A stretch of DNA of 64,000 nucleotides from Planctomycetota bacterium (GCA_021776795.1 JAJFFC010000008.1:62001-126000); one strand, 5' to 3'. Positions 16,435 through 26,397 are shown, counted from the first letter of the stretch. Notes: a model not told the origin generated them from the letters alone. Program-made: numbers and translations.

Positions 16435-18002
16435 CGGGTGAACTCCACATCATCGAACTCGATTTCGCCCTTTGGCTTAATCGCCGTCCAGGAAACCGTG
16501 GTTAAGCGGTCTAGGTCTAGTGCTGGATTAAGAGCTGTGAACTCGCTGAGTGAAATGCGAGTCGTCCGTAGCACCGTCTTCTTCGGGAAGTTTTGGAAGA
16601 GACCACCACTGTGCGTGGGGGGCCAGGGAATGCGACCGTAATCCGCTTGGTTCAGGCCTGCGCTGTCGCCATCGGCGTCGGTCAGGGTCACGCCAACCTT
16701 CTGGTCGACGTTAGGAGTGTTGGCTCCAGCACCATGGCGTTGCGCCAACTTCAAGGACACATGAGTGTAGGGCGTAGCATCGTAAGTGGCACCGGGCAGA
16801 TCGGCAGCGTAGGTGCCACCGCCACTACCCGTGGACCAACCGGCCAGGCTGCCTCGAGTCTTGTGATAGAAGGTGAAGCTAGTGGCATCCATGGAGCCTT
16901 CGCGCAGGCGCGGGAAGGTGCCGACGACCGATTCCCCACTGCTCGACAGTGCGGTGCTGAAGTTCGTTTCAAAGTCGTCAATCACGAAACGCATCGGGTT
17001 GCGATACATCGGGTGAATGTCGACCTGGCTGGTGAGCGAGGCTAGTTCCGGGCCATCGGAAAACACCGAAGTCTCCAAACCATTGCCAATCAGCTTTTGG
17101 CGCAGGAAGCCAACCATATAGGCCTTGGCGATGTCATGGTGCAGGCTGCGCGCGATATCCGCACTGCCTTCTCCGGAGTAGGTAATCGTTTCGGTAAACC
17201 AGAAGTGGTTCGCGCCTTTGATGTACTCGAAAACTTTCTCTTCGGTATCGCCGCGATCATGCAGGTAAATCGGCCAACCGTTGTTGACGTCGCCATCTTT
17301 CGAGCCGTACAGCCCGAGATAAGGCACATCGGCAGGCAAGGTATAGCCTTCGAAATCCGTGGGCGCAATCGTGGTAGCAGCAAGGATTGGGTAGGTTCCA
17401 CTCGCTTGATTCTTAAGCAGAGCATCGGCGACGCCTTCGCCCCCACGTGAGTGCCCAGCAAGACCGATCCTCGTTCCATCAATCGCCGCTGCCAGGCCGG
17501 CTGGCGGAGTGCCGGGTTGCCCACCCAAGTTCAAGGTGCGCGCCAGGGTTTCCAGGATGATGTCACCGCGCTGTGGAATGGCGGCAGGAAAACCGAACTG
17601 CCCCACCACATCGAGGCTCACCGAAGTCGCGACGATGCCCCAGGAAGCCAGGTGCTCCATCAGGTAACCCGCTTCGAGGTGATTATCGGGGCCAGTGCCG
17701 AAGCGTCCATGACCAAAGACAACGAGTGGGAAGGCCCCTGCTGCGGCCGGAGGTAGTGGACCACCGCTACCATCGGTCGGATAAAACAAACGACCGAAGT
17801 TGCCCACACTTAAGGCGCCGCCAGTGGAAGGGTGCGTCGTGGTCATGTTGCCGAAGTCCCAATCCCAGCTGGCGACAGGATAAGGGCCTGGTTGCAGTTC
17901 CGGCAGAGGTGCTTGGGCCGCCGCACTGCTTTGTGTCAGCAACAAAGCGGCACAGGCAAGCGCCCCACGGAGCCAATGAGATGGTGTCGAAGAGGAAATC
18001 AT
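16431..18002 (-). CDS. Secreted alpha/beta hydrolase with C-terminal jelly-roll-like domain
   Basis: 523 residues from the ATG at 18002, which is preceded by GGAGGAA at ideal spacing; an ATG four codons earlier has none. The signal peptide ends near residue 28 (SSAAAQA). The catalytic domain (about 35-320) has FPLVVFGHGRFG (oxyanion region, about 91-102) and the nucleophile elbow GHSRGGEG with Ser185, as in PAF-acetylhydrolase or dienelactone-type esterases. A His in GANHFWF (about 265) could complete the triad. The C-terminal part (about 335-523) ends in LTTVSWTAIKPKGEIEFDDVEF, typical of galactose-binding-like jelly rolls. A secreted esterase acting on a polymer or lipid is likely. Confidence 0.83.
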   Translation of the reverse strand: MISSSTPSHWLRGALACAALLLTQSSAAAQAPLPELQPGPYPVASWDWDFGNMTTTHPSTGGALSVGNFGRLFYPTDGSGGPLPPAAAGAFPLVVFGHGRFGTGPDNHLEAGYLMEHLASWGIVATSVSLDVVGQFGFPAAIPQRGDIILETLARTLNLGGQPGTPPAGLAAAIDGTRIGLAGHSRGGEGVADALLKNQASGTYPILAATTIAPTDFEGYTLPADVPYLGLYGSKDGDVNNGWPIYLHDRGDTEEKVFEYIKGANHFWFTETITYSGEGSADIARSLHHDIAKAYMVGFLRQKLIGNGLETSVFSDGPELASLTSQVDIHPMYRNPMRFVIDDFETNFSTALSSSGESVVGTFPRLREGSMDATSFTFYHKTRGSLAGWSTGSGGGTYAADLPGATYDATPYTHVSLKLAQRHGAGANTPNVDQKVGVTLTDADGDSAGLNQADYGRIPWPPTHSGGLFQNFPKKTVLRTTRISLSEFTALNPALDLDRLTTVSWTAIKPKGEIEFDDVEFTR

Positions 18003-18070
18003 GATTTCCTCCATCCTAGACCTAATCCACGGGGCAGAACCCCACTCCAGGCCGGAAATTCCGTTTGTGG

Positions 18071-21000
18071 CTAATTCTGAATCACGATGCCGTTGGCGAA
18101 CAGAGCATCTACAGAGTTTCCATAGGGGTCGCGTAGGCCCTCGACGACCAAGCCGTAGCTTTGTCCAGGAGTGAGCGCGGTGTCGAGGTGAATGAGCACC
18201 TGATTAGTCACCGGGTCGTAGTCAAAATCACTGCCCTCGAGCGAATAGCTACTACCATCGATCGTCATCAGGAAGCGGGCGGGGTCGGTGGCGTCGTAGG
18301 CCAACAGCGGGCCTTGAAAACTCAAGATCAAACTGGGGTTATCTGCCTCATCGATGCCCAGCGAATAGGCCGTAAGTTGTGGCGCCAGAGTCGTGGCACT
18401 GACCGCGTGGTCAGACCACAGTGCGAGAAGATTGCCGGCGACGTCACTGACATCGGTCAAAGAAACGTAGCTCACACCAGGAGTCAGCGGGCCATTGAAG
18501 CGCAGGCGCAAGGTTGTGCCTCGGTCAATCAGCCATTGCTCGGCCAACAGTTCCCCAGTGCTCGAAGTGAAGGTCGCGCCAGGTCCGAGATCTAGGTCAA
18601 TCGCTTCATTAAAGTGAAGGTCCACCGTGGCACCGCTGGCATCGACCCAGAGGTTTTGCACCATGCTGTTACAGGCCGGTGCCTGCGAATCTCCAGAAAT
18701 TAGTACCGTGCGTTCACTCGGCGCTATGACATTACTCGCCAAGTCACGCACATCTTCGACCGTCGCCCGCAAACTTGCGCCGTTGCTGAAGGCAAAGTAT
18801 TCGCCAGCACTTTCATAGGGGAAGACCGCAAAGCCACTGTGGATTTGCACGGCGCCGGTGTCGTCGTCGATGGTCGTATCCGCACGTTCGAATCCAGTCA
18901 GCATGTCGGCATGGCCGTCGCGATCAAAGTCCCCCGCCCATACCGAGTTCTCGCCCAGTTCCCGATCTCCATCGGTGCTAAGAATTGTGTGCAAGCGTTG
19001 GAACGTTGCTCCAGAGTAGATGTACAAAGCGCCATCGCCGTGGTCCCCGGTGGCATCGACGCCAGAGGCACCAATCAGCAGGTCCGGAGTGCCGTCGCCG
19101 TCGAAATCTTGGCCGGCGCTCACAGAATTGCCGAAGTAATCCTTCTTGGCTTGGCCCTGAATCGTGGCCAGCAAACTGCCATCTACGCCGGAATGGACGT
19201 AGACCGCTCCCGCCTTGGACATGCTGCCATTACCTTCGTGGAACGCGGCAATCGCAAGGTCTGCAATCTGATCTCCATCGAGGTCACCAGTAAGCGCAAT
19301 CGCATTGCCAAGATTGTCATCTTTATCTAAGCCATCCAGACGATAAAGCAGGGTGCCATCGATACCGGAGTACACATAAACACTACCGGAAGCATTGAGA
19401 CCATTGGGATCGGCGTCGGCGGCGCCAAACACCGGATCGGCATAACCATCTTGGTTGAAATCACCGCCGCCAGCCATGGCTTTGCCTGCCCGTGCCTGGA
19501 CTTGCTCCCCACTCCACTCATATAACAAACTAGCATCGGCGCCGGAGTACACGCGCACAATCCCAGCGTCGTTCAAGCCATTGGCTTTCAAACTAGGAAG
19601 GCCAATCATGACATCGGGAATCGTGTCACGGTTGACATCACCTGCGTTGGCAATGTACTCGCCATAACCCTGATTGACCTCCGAACCGTCAATTTGCAGC
19701 AGGATGCCGCCGTCGCTGCCAGAACAGATATATACCGAACCGGCCTTATTGACGTCATCCGGGTCTGCGTCAGGCGCGCCAACCAAAAAGTCTCCTACTC
19801 CATCAAGGTTGTAGTCCCCCATGGAGGCAAGCGCATGACCAAAGCGATTGTTCTTGGCATGACCATCGACACGCAGCAACAACTCTCCGGTACTTCCAGA
19901 GAATAGGTAAACGGCGCCAGCATGGTTCAAGCCGGGCGGATTGTAATCACGCGCACCCACGGCAAAGTCTGAATAGCCATCGCCATTGATGTCTTCTAGA
20001 CCGGTCACACTTTGGCCGAAGCGATCGCCCTTGGCTTCGCCGTCGGCGATTTGTAGCAAGCGACCATTCACCTGCAACGGATCATTCCAGAGGTAGTCCC
20101 CGCCAAAGGTGATGGTGGTGACCATGGCACCTTCATCCCAGGTCAAGGTTGCCGAGGACAGATCTACCGGGCTGCCAACAGGAGACTCCAGGGTGAAGTA
20201 ATCCGGGTTGACTGCATCGCCTGGGTGTAGGCGTTCGTTGAAACGAAACACCACGGAATCGTTGAAGTGACCACTTTCCGTTTGGCCAAGGACTTCCACT
20301 AAGAGTGGTTCATATCCATCGTTGCCAAGCACGCTCACCGTCGATGGGCCATCTTGCTGGTTGCCCGCGGGGTCAACCAAGTTGAGAATCTGCACCGAAT
20401 CCACCCCTACCGTGGGTGGCGCGTCCAGGGTCAGACGAAGGATTTCATCCTCAGCGAACCACTCCATCTGCACCACGCTGCCGCCATGGGTGAATTGGAA
20501 GTTGGCGGCCTGCAGGGATAAGGATTCATCGAGGCATTCGTCAAGCATGAGGTCGACGACAATCCCCGCAGGATCGACCGCGCTGTTTTGCGTGGCGGAG
20601 AGCACTCGAGGAGGGCTTTCATCGCCAGTCACCGAACCGCTCAGAGTGGTGCCCGCTGCCAGCTGATTGCCGGCAAGGTCACGCATGCCAGATAAGCGCA
20701 ACGTCCAATCATCGCCATAGGCCAGGTCGAAGCTGTCACCGACGCCAGGCAAATTGACTTTGAGTTTACGCAATAGGGAGTCATAGCTCGCTTGCGCCGG
20801 ATCCAAGGCCAAAGGTTGACCGACAGGAACTTCTAGCTGTACATGACTGAGGTCGAGTACGTCGTCCTCCCACATGTCGTCATCAAATACGATTTCTAGG
20901 CAATCATTGTCGATACCAGGAACCGCCTCCAAGGTGACAGACAAGGCGCGAGGCAAACGCAGGTCATCTGACTCCAGGCCCAAAGTCTTGACTGCCGGGA

Positions 21001-21421
21001 ACTGACCTTCACTCGCGCGCTCCACGCCAGTGACACATAAGGTGTGCAATCCAGGAATCAGTGGTTCATCAAAGTGCAGCCGCAGGCGATCATCATCGCC
21101 CAAGAGTTCTACCTGCAACAGGACTTGGCCGCCCGAAGCAATGTAGTTCACAAACTGACCCGCACTCTCTGGAGAGAACGCCTCTTCAAAGCGCAACTCA
21201 ATCACGCGGCCACTGCCTTCGACTTGACGCAACTGATGAGCGCTGGGCGCACCACCGAGGTTTGCCGTGCCACGATCACCATTGGAAAAATCCAACTGAG
21301 AGCCACCGGAACTCGGGCATCCGCTCAGGAAAAAAGAACCTGTAACCAGACCCATGACGAGCAGGGGCAGGTAGCGAAGGAAGGCGCGGTGGCGCACTGG
21401 TGTGGGCGTAGGAGTAGACAT
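18071..21421 (-). CDS. Giant FG-GAP / SbsA Ig-like repeat lipoprotein
   Basis: 1116 residues with a lipobox ending in Cys35 (FFLSGC). Several SbsA/Big_5-type Ig-like domains occupy about 60-160, 165-265, 270-365 and 372-908, followed by two more to the C-terminus (for example 912-1010). Between about 451 and 864 lie seven FG-GAP blades, each with an integrin-like calcium loop: DINGDGYSD, DYNLDGVGD, DVNRDTIPD, DFNQDGYAD, DLDGDQIAD, DFDGDGTPD, DFDRDGHAD. The propeller appears inserted inside the fourth Ig domain, whose first strands end near 450 and whose closing strands (YFAFSNGASLRATVEDVRDLASN) resume near 874. A surface adhesion or binding role is likely. Confidence 0.86.
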   Translation of the reverse strand: MSTPTPTPVRHRAFLRYLPLLVMGLVTGSFFLSGCPSSGGSQLDFSNGDRGTANLGGAPSAHQLRQVEGSGRVIELRFEEAFSPESAGQFVNYIASGGQVLLQVELLGDDDRLRLHFDEPLIPGLHTLCVTGVERASEGQFPAVKTLGLESDDLRLPRALSVTLEAVPGIDNDCLEIVFDDDMWEDDVLDLSHVQLEVPVGQPLALDPAQASYDSLLRKLKVNLPGVGDSFDLAYGDDWTLRLSGMRDLAGNQLAAGTTLSGSVTGDESPPRVLSATQNSAVDPAGIVVDLMLDECLDESLSLQAANFQFTHGGSVVQMEWFAEDEILRLTLDAPPTVGVDSVQILNLVDPAGNQQDGPSTVSVLGNDGYEPLLVEVLGQTESGHFNDSVVFRFNERLHPGDAVNPDYFTLESPVGSPVDLSSATLTWDEGAMVTTITFGGDYLWNDPLQVNGRLLQIADGEAKGDRFGQSVTGLEDINGDGYSDFAVGARDYNPPGLNHAGAVYLFSGSTGELLLRVDGHAKNNRFGHALASMGDYNLDGVGDFLVGAPDADPDDVNKAGSVYICSGSDGGILLQIDGSEVNQGYGEYIANAGDVNRDTIPDVMIGLPSLKANGLNDAGIVRVYSGADASLLYEWSGEQVQARAGKAMAGGGDFNQDGYADPVFGAADADPNGLNASGSVYVYSGIDGTLLYRLDGLDKDDNLGNAIALTGDLDGDQIADLAIAAFHEGNGSMSKAGAVYVHSGVDGSLLATIQGQAKKDYFGNSVSAGQDFDGDGTPDLLIGASGVDATGDHGDGALYIYSGATFQRLHTILSTDGDRELGENSVWAGDFDRDGHADMLTGFERADTTIDDDTGAVQIHSGFAVFPYESAGEYFAFSNGASLRATVEDVRDLASNVIAPSERTVLISGDSQAPACNSMVQNLWVDASGATVDLHFNEAIDLDLGPGATFTSSTGELLAEQWLIDRGTTLRLRFNGPLTPGVSYVSLTDVSDVAGNLLALWSDHAVSATTLAPQLTAYSLGIDEADNPSLILSFQGPLLAYDATDPARFLMTIDGSSYSLEGSDFDYDPVTNQVLIHLDTALTPGQSYGLVVEGLRDPYGNSVDALFANGIVIQN

Positions 21422-21490
21422 GAGTCAGCGACGAGACTGGGGAGCCTCATCGCTGTATCGGGCAAGCCCAGGCCCGAACTAAAGCCCCCC

Positions 21491-23164
21491 CTATCTGGAA
21501 GCCCGGCGATAGACCACTTCGCCAGCAAACACCGTGGCCTCAATCTCGATTTGGCCGACGGCTTTGGGCTCGACGATATCCAAAGGCTTGCTCAGGAGTA
21601 CCAAATCGGCGTGATAGCCGGGGAGCAACTTGCCGAGGTCGTCTTCGCGGAAGGCAGACCAGGCCGCCCAGGTGGTCATCGATTGACGCGCTTCCTGAGG
21701 AGTCATGCGTTCTTCGGGATACCAACCACCAGCAGGTTGCCCCGCACGTGTCTGGCGACTGACGGCGGCCAAATATGCGGCCAAAGAATCCAGGCGCTCG
21801 ACCGGGGCATCGGAGCCCGAGGGAATGCGTACTCCTCCATCCAGCAGGCTGCGCCAAGCGTAAGCGCCACGAATTCGCTCCGGGCCGACGCGCTCTTCCG
21901 CCCAAGGCATATCTGAGGTTTGGTGTTGCGGTTGCATGGAGGGCACCACACCCAAACTTCCAAAGCGAGGGATGTCCTCGAGCGCAATGATCTGCGCATG
22001 CTCCACGCGCCAACGCCCGGCGCGCAAGCGCTCAAGCGCCTTGCCGGCAATGCGCTCATACACATCAAGCACGATGCGATTGCCTCGGTCTCCAATCGCG
22101 TGAGTGCAAACTTGGAAGCCACTGGCGAAGGCGCGCTCGGCGACCTTAGCGATTTGTTCGGCGGTCGAAATCGCGAGACCACGATTGCCTTGTTCATCGC
22201 TGTAATCAGCAAGCATGTGGGCACCGCGAGAGCCCAGGGCACCATCGGCGTAAAGCTTGATCGAACGCACCGCAAGGCGGCCATTGCCAGTGACATCGTG
22301 AGCGGGCCCCCGCGCAAACCATTCCTGCAACTGGGTTTCATTGGAGCCATTGAGCATGGCATGTACGCGCAACTGCAAAGATTCCTCTTTGGCCATCTGC
22401 GTAAACACGGCAAGCGCCGCAGGACCCACGCCTGCATCATGTGCTGAGGTGATGCCGTGCTGATGTAGGCGCTTTTGCGCCAAAAGTGCCTTCTTGCGCA
22501 ATTCCTGCTCGCCATTGGCCGCCGGAACCACCCGCCAAAGCAACGACTCTGCCGTGTCGACAAATACACCGGTGAGCTCCCCATTCTGGTCGCGCAAAAT
22601 GCGGCCGCCGGGAGGGTCTGGCGTGTCCTTGGTTACACCTGCTAGTCGCATCGCCGCAGCATTGGCAATCAGGGCATGACCGTCGACGCGCACCAATACC
22701 ACGGGGGTCTCGGGCAGGGCTTCCGAAAGCCGATGGTGAACCGGAAAATCAGTATTGCGCCAATCGTTTTGGTCCCAGCCGCGGCCCACAATCCAGGAAT
22801 CTTCGCCGTGGGACTGTCTCCACTCCAGCGCCAGCGCCACAATGTCTTCCCAACTTTCGGTGCCCATCAAGTCGAGATTGAGTTCCGCCCCACCCAGGCC
22901 CATCAGGTGAATGTGCGCGTCAGTAAATCCGGGATAGACATGACGGCCATGAATATCCCAGCGCTCGGTGTCAGCATCGGCGAGGGCCAAAATGTCTTCA
23001 TCGCTGCCGAGTGCCAGCACGCGCCCGTCACGTAACGCAATCGCAGTCGGGAGGGTAGCTGCGGTTTCGACGACATCGGCATCTGGGTGGATAACACCGT
23101 GGTAAATCACGAGGTCGGGCGCCTGCGCCTGCACGGCGCAAGTCAAAAGGAGTAGGGTCAGCAT
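21491..23164 (-). CDS. Secreted YtcJ-type amidohydrolase (Amidohydro_3)
   Basis: 557 residues from the ATG at 23164, two bases after the stop of the upstream lipoprotein gene. A short signal peptide (MLTLLLLTCAVQAQA) precedes the hydrolase. Metal-binding HIH is at 84-86 (FTDAHIHLMGLG). Later blocks include IKLYADGALGSRGAHM, THAIGDRGNRIVLDVYE, RVEHAQII and the catalytic-Asp GSDAPVERLDSLAAYLAAVSRQ. The family hydrolyses amides or formamides of diverse substrates, but the substrate here is unknown. Export of a member of this mostly cytosolic family is worth noting and is common for metallo-hydrolases in bacteria with large periplasms. Confidence 0.9.
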   Translation of the reverse strand: MLTLLLLTCAVQAQAPDLVIYHGVIHPDADVVETAATLPTAIALRDGRVLALGSDEDILALADADTERWDIHGRHVYPGFTDAHIHLMGLGGAELNLDLMGTESWEDIVALALEWRQSHGEDSWIVGRGWDQNDWRNTDFPVHHRLSEALPETPVVLVRVDGHALIANAAAMRLAGVTKDTPDPPGGRILRDQNGELTGVFVDTAESLLWRVVPAANGEQELRKKALLAQKRLHQHGITSAHDAGVGPAALAVFTQMAKEESLQLRVHAMLNGSNETQLQEWFARGPAHDVTGNGRLAVRSIKLYADGALGSRGAHMLADYSDEQGNRGLAISTAEQIAKVAERAFASGFQVCTHAIGDRGNRIVLDVYERIAGKALERLRAGRWRVEHAQIIALEDIPRFGSLGVVPSMQPQHQTSDMPWAEERVGPERIRGAYAWRSLLDGGVRIPSGSDAPVERLDSLAAYLAAVSRQTRAGQPAGGWYPEERMTPQEARQSMTTWAAWSAFREDDLGKLLPGYHADLVLLSKPLDIVEPKAVGQIEIEATVFAGEVVYRRASR

Positions 23165-23166
23165 GG

Positions 23167-24303
23167 TTACCAGCGAATGCGGAAGAACCGTGGACGGTAG
23201 ATGTCCGCGTAACGGAAATGGTCCCAAAAATTGCTTGCGTTGATGTTATAGCTCACTAGCAAGGTGCCCGGGTCGGAAAGGTGCGGATGCGCCTTCGCGT
23301 TATAAGTAAAGACGTCGATGCCCGGCGGCGTCACGGCGGTCCACAAATCAATCTTGGCACTCCAGGGACCAATTGGGGTGTCGCCTATCTTGACTGCCGT
23401 GGTGCGGCTCAAGGTATCCACCTGAAAAATCAAAGCGAAGCGCCCATCCGGAAGTGGCGTTACCGACAACTCATTCGACATGCGCCCGGTGAGGCCGACG
23501 GCATCGGCAGCGTTCGCCACCCATTGCGATCCATTCCAATAACGCCACGCGGCAAAGTTGGCGAAGTCTTGCGGACGCACGCGCGCCGCCATCAACGTCT
23601 TGTTGAGAGGAATTTCTTCCAGGCCATAAATGTAGATATACCCGTCTGGATGCGGCGCCCCGGCTGCCTGCGTATTGGCCATGATCCCCGCACCAAAGAA
23701 GGCTTCACTCCGCTGCGGGCGCTCGGGCCAACTAATCGGCGCATCGACCTGCACTGCTGCCTGGATGTTCCACGGTTGGGCCAAGGGCAAATCAATCCGC
23801 GCCATACCCGAGCGCGCAAAGGAAAATCCGGGAGCGCCAGGGGCATAGCGCATGCGTTGGGCAAAGACATGCACCTTGTCCCCCAACGCGATGCCATCGG
23901 CCAACCAATACCAATCATCGGGATCGGATTCTGCCGTAGTGGGCACGAACATCGCCGCCGGCTGCGGACCGCGATCATCCCAGAAGAACTGCATGCCATG
24001 GGGAAACGTGCCTGCAGGCAAAAAACCCAAAGTGTTATTGACGATGGTGGCGTTTTCACGGGCGCCACTGGCATTGACATCGCCGAGGAACGTATCGCTA
24101 AATAGAAACAGGGTATCGGTGCTCGCCAAAGCCCCTGGTCGCTCGTTGCCGTTCAGAGGAATTGCGTAAATTCCATCGGCGCCCGTCCAGCCACTGGTCG
24201 TGTCGAAAACGGCATCCCATTCCGGAGCTGCCTCGACCTGAATCGCGGGCGCCTGACACGAGGCAAGGGTGCTGAGCAGAAGTAGGGTCAACGAGGCCAA
24301 CAT
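23167..24303 (-). CDS. DUF5005/DUF4185-like lipoprotein (predicted five-bladed propeller)
   Basis: 378 residues with lipobox Cys16 (TLASC). The N-terminal block SGWTGADGIYAIPLNGNERPG ... TLFLFSDTFLGDVNASGA is typical of DUF5005/DUF4185 proteins, which are related to glycoside-hydrolase-like propellers. Further motifs are ATIVNNTLGF, PDGYIYIYGLEE and a C-terminal YNAKAHPHLSDPGTLLVSYNIN. No proven activity exists for the family; a glycan-related role is the usual guess. It directly precedes the secreted amidohydrolase and is divergent (29 bp) from the NTF2-cupin gene, so those two promoters must overlap. Confidence 0.75.
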   Translation of the reverse strand: MLASLTLLLLSTLASCQAPAIQVEAAPEWDAVFDTTSGWTGADGIYAIPLNGNERPGALASTDTLFLFSDTFLGDVNASGARENATIVNNTLGFLPAGTFPHGMQFFWDDRGPQPAAMFVPTTAESDPDDWYWLADGIALGDKVHVFAQRMRYAPGAPGFSFARSGMARIDLPLAQPWNIQAAVQVDAPISWPERPQRSEAFFGAGIMANTQAAGAPHPDGYIYIYGLEEIPLNKTLMAARVRPQDFANFAAWRYWNGSQWVANAADAVGLTGRMSNELSVTPLPDGRFALIFQVDTLSRTTAVKIGDTPIGPWSAKIDLWTAVTPPGIDVFTYNAKAHPHLSDPGTLLVSYNINASNFWDHFRYADIYRPRFFRIRW

Positions 24304-24332
24304 AATCTCTAGCCTACCGTAGGCTGGACATC

Positions 24333-25229
24333 ATGCTCTCCTCTTTGCTGCTCAGTTTTGCCGTCGCCCCTCAACAGGCCGAGGCACCCCCTGCCGACCA
24401 AACCGCCATCCAGAAGGTGGTAGACCAACTTTATTCTGCCGTTTCCTATGAACCAGGCACCATGCCGAACTGGGACACGATGGCCGATGTGTTTTTCCCC
24501 GAGGCGGTGTTGGTGATGTCCTACCCAGAAGGAAGCAAACCACGCATTCAGTCGCCAAAGGAGTTCGTCCAGGAGTACCGAGATTTTTTAGAACAGCCCG
24601 GACGCAATGCCCAAGGCTTCTTCGAAGGTCCGACGTATTTGGAGATCATGATTTACGGCAACATCGCCCATGTCGACGCCGTTTTCGAAGCCTTCATGCC
24701 GCCGGACTCCAAGATTCCGGTGAAGCGCGGCATCGATAGTTTCCAACTATTGAAGGTCGAAGACGAATGGAAGATTCTTGCCTTGACCTCGGCGCAAGCC
24801 TTGGGTAATCGCCCCCTTGGTGAGGCACCACCCACTCGCGTGACCATCAACCTCAAGGAGCAAGAAGAGTCGGAAACCGAAGAAACTTCCACTGCAGGAT
24901 TTCCTGCCTTCGAACGCATTTCCCTTCCGGAGAAGAGTAAGAAACTTGCCGAGAGTGGTCACCGCTGGTTGCCTGTGTTGTACCGTGCCACCATGCACTT
25001 GGGTTTGTACACTTTGCCCGCAGAATCCCAGGACACACAAAACCCGCATGAAGAAGACGAGGTGTACTACGTGCTTCAGGGTCGCGGCCAAATCACTGCT
25101 GGTGAAGAGACCACCAAGGTCAAGGCGGGAGATTTGCTTTACGTCGATGCCGGCCTACAACACCGCTTTCATGACATTGAAGAAGACCTCGAGCTCTTGG
25201 TGTTCTTCTCAACGAAGCACCGCAAGTAA
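24333..25229 (+). CDS. NTF2-like plus cupin two-domain protein
   Basis: 298 residues. A possible signal peptide (MLSSLLLSFAVAPQQAEA) is followed by an NTF2/SnoaL-like domain (about 22-165; WDTMADVFFPEAVLVMSYPEG, FQLLKVEDEWKILALTSAQA). An acidic linker leads to a cupin_2 domain (about 215-298): EDEVYYVLQGRGQITAGEE, VKAGDLLYVDAGLQHRFHD, with a metal-binding-type His in QHRFHD. It converges with the saccharopine-dehydrogenase-like gene with no base between the two genes. The two-domain layout suggests a small-molecule isomerase or binding role. I cannot name a reaction. Confidence 0.78.
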   Translation: MLSSLLLSFAVAPQQAEAPPADQTAIQKVVDQLYSAVSYEPGTMPNWDTMADVFFPEAVLVMSYPEGSKPRIQSPKEFVQEYRDFLEQPGRNAQGFFEGPTYLEIMIYGNIAHVDAVFEAFMPPDSKIPVKRGIDSFQLLKVEDEWKILALTSAQALGNRPLGEAPPTRVTINLKEQEESETEETSTAGFPAFERISLPEKSKKLAESGHRWLPVLYRATMHLGLYTLPAESQDTQNPHEEDEVYYVLQGRGQITAGEETTKVKAGDLLYVDAGLQHRFHDIEEDLELLVFFSTKHRK

Positions 25230-26363
25230 CTACAGATTCTCAACGCGGTGCTTTAATGTCACCTCGCGTGCCGCCAAGTGTTCACGCACAAAGGCGAACA
25301 AACCGGGTTCGCGACCGACAATTTCACCTGGAGAAATGCCAGGGCGAGTCCACTTACCCGCCAACATGGCTTCGACCATGCCGGTGCAGGTGTAACCAGT
25401 GGTACGCGCCATCGACGAAGTGCCGGTGGCTTGGTCAGTGCGGTCGTCCAAGTCCCAAATATGGCGGATTTGTTGACCCCCTTCCTCGCCCTCCACTGTG
25501 ACTCGCATCACCGTGAGTTCGGCTTCGCCAGGCTCCAGTTTCCATTCGCGAAACAGCATTTTCGACGTCACTTCACGCGGAATGAAGGCATGCTCACCTT
25601 TGCCTAGAGGAGTGTCATCGAGAAAGCCACTCTCGCGCAAGGCTAAAGCCATGTCGCGGTGGCCGGGATAACGCAAAGTGCGCTCGGCCATATCTGGGAT
25701 ATGTGCCATGGTGCGCAACAGACTGCGCAATCCATCGGTATTGAAAGCTTCGAGAGTGCCGACGCCAGCGAACTCCACAAAACTCGGTTCACTCAGCGCT
25801 TCTTTGATCACCACCTTGCCCTGTTCCATCAAGCGTGCGGGGCGCAAGTACTCCTCGACTACATCCATCGGACTAAAGGGCGCCTTGTAAAGCCACGGCC
25901 AAATGCGCGCTTCGGGCAAACCACCGACCAAACATTCAAAGCGCGACACGGTCATCTGCGCGTCGTGCCAACCCAAAATCAAGTTGTCGAGACCGGGAGC
26001 CACGCCGAGGTCGGTCACGACCGCAACGTCCGCGGCAAGAGCTTGCTCATGCAAGTCCAGAGCCTCTTCCGGAAAGAAGGAAATATCGGCGATGGGTTTT
26101 CCGGCTTGCAGCAAGGTCTGCAACGTGGCAAATCCTAGAAAACCCGGCACTGCACAGACCACCAAGTCTTGTTTCTTGGCGACGGTGAGCAAGGCAGCGG
26201 AATCTTGGCAATCTAACTCTTGGGTGGAGACGCCTTCTGCCCCCGCCAAAGTGGCCAATGCGGCGGGGCTGCGATCGGCACACAGCACCTGATGGCGCAG
26301 GCCTAAATCACGCGCCATTTCACTGCCGACCATGCCAGCTCCCAAGACCAAAATCTTCGCCAT
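25230..26363 (-). CDS. Saccharopine dehydrogenase family protein
   Basis: 377 residues from the ATG at 26363; further upstream sequence is not conserved-looking. The N-terminal Rossmann fold MAKILVLGAGMVGSEMARDL contains the GxGxxG dinucleotide site. The middle and C-terminal part (CAVPGFLGFATLQTLLQAGK, VTDLGVAPGLDNLILG, GGLPEA) matches saccharopine reductase-like enzymes. Members act in lysine metabolism or on other amino-acid conjugates, but many bacterial ones lack assigned substrates. It is 34 bp downstream of hutI on the same strand, so an amino-acid catabolic role is reasonable. Confidence 0.87.
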   Translation of the reverse strand: MAKILVLGAGMVGSEMARDLGLRHQVLCADRSPAALATLAGAEGVSTQELDCQDSAALLTVAKKQDLVVCAVPGFLGFATLQTLLQAGKPIADISFFPEEALDLHEQALAADVAVVTDLGVAPGLDNLILGWHDAQMTVSRFECLVGGLPEARIWPWLYKAPFSPMDVVEEYLRPARLMEQGKVVIKEALSEPSFVEFAGVGTLEAFNTDGLRSLLRTMAHIPDMAERTLRYPGHRDMALALRESGFLDDTPLGKGEHAFIPREVTSKMLFREWKLEPGEAELTVMRVTVEGEEGGQQIRHIWDLDDRTDQATGTSSMARTTGYTCTGMVEAMLAGKWTRPGISPGEIVGREPGLFAFVREHLAAREVTLKHRVENL

Positions 26364-26397
26364 GAGCGAAAGTCTACCCTGCGGCATCAGTCCGCGT

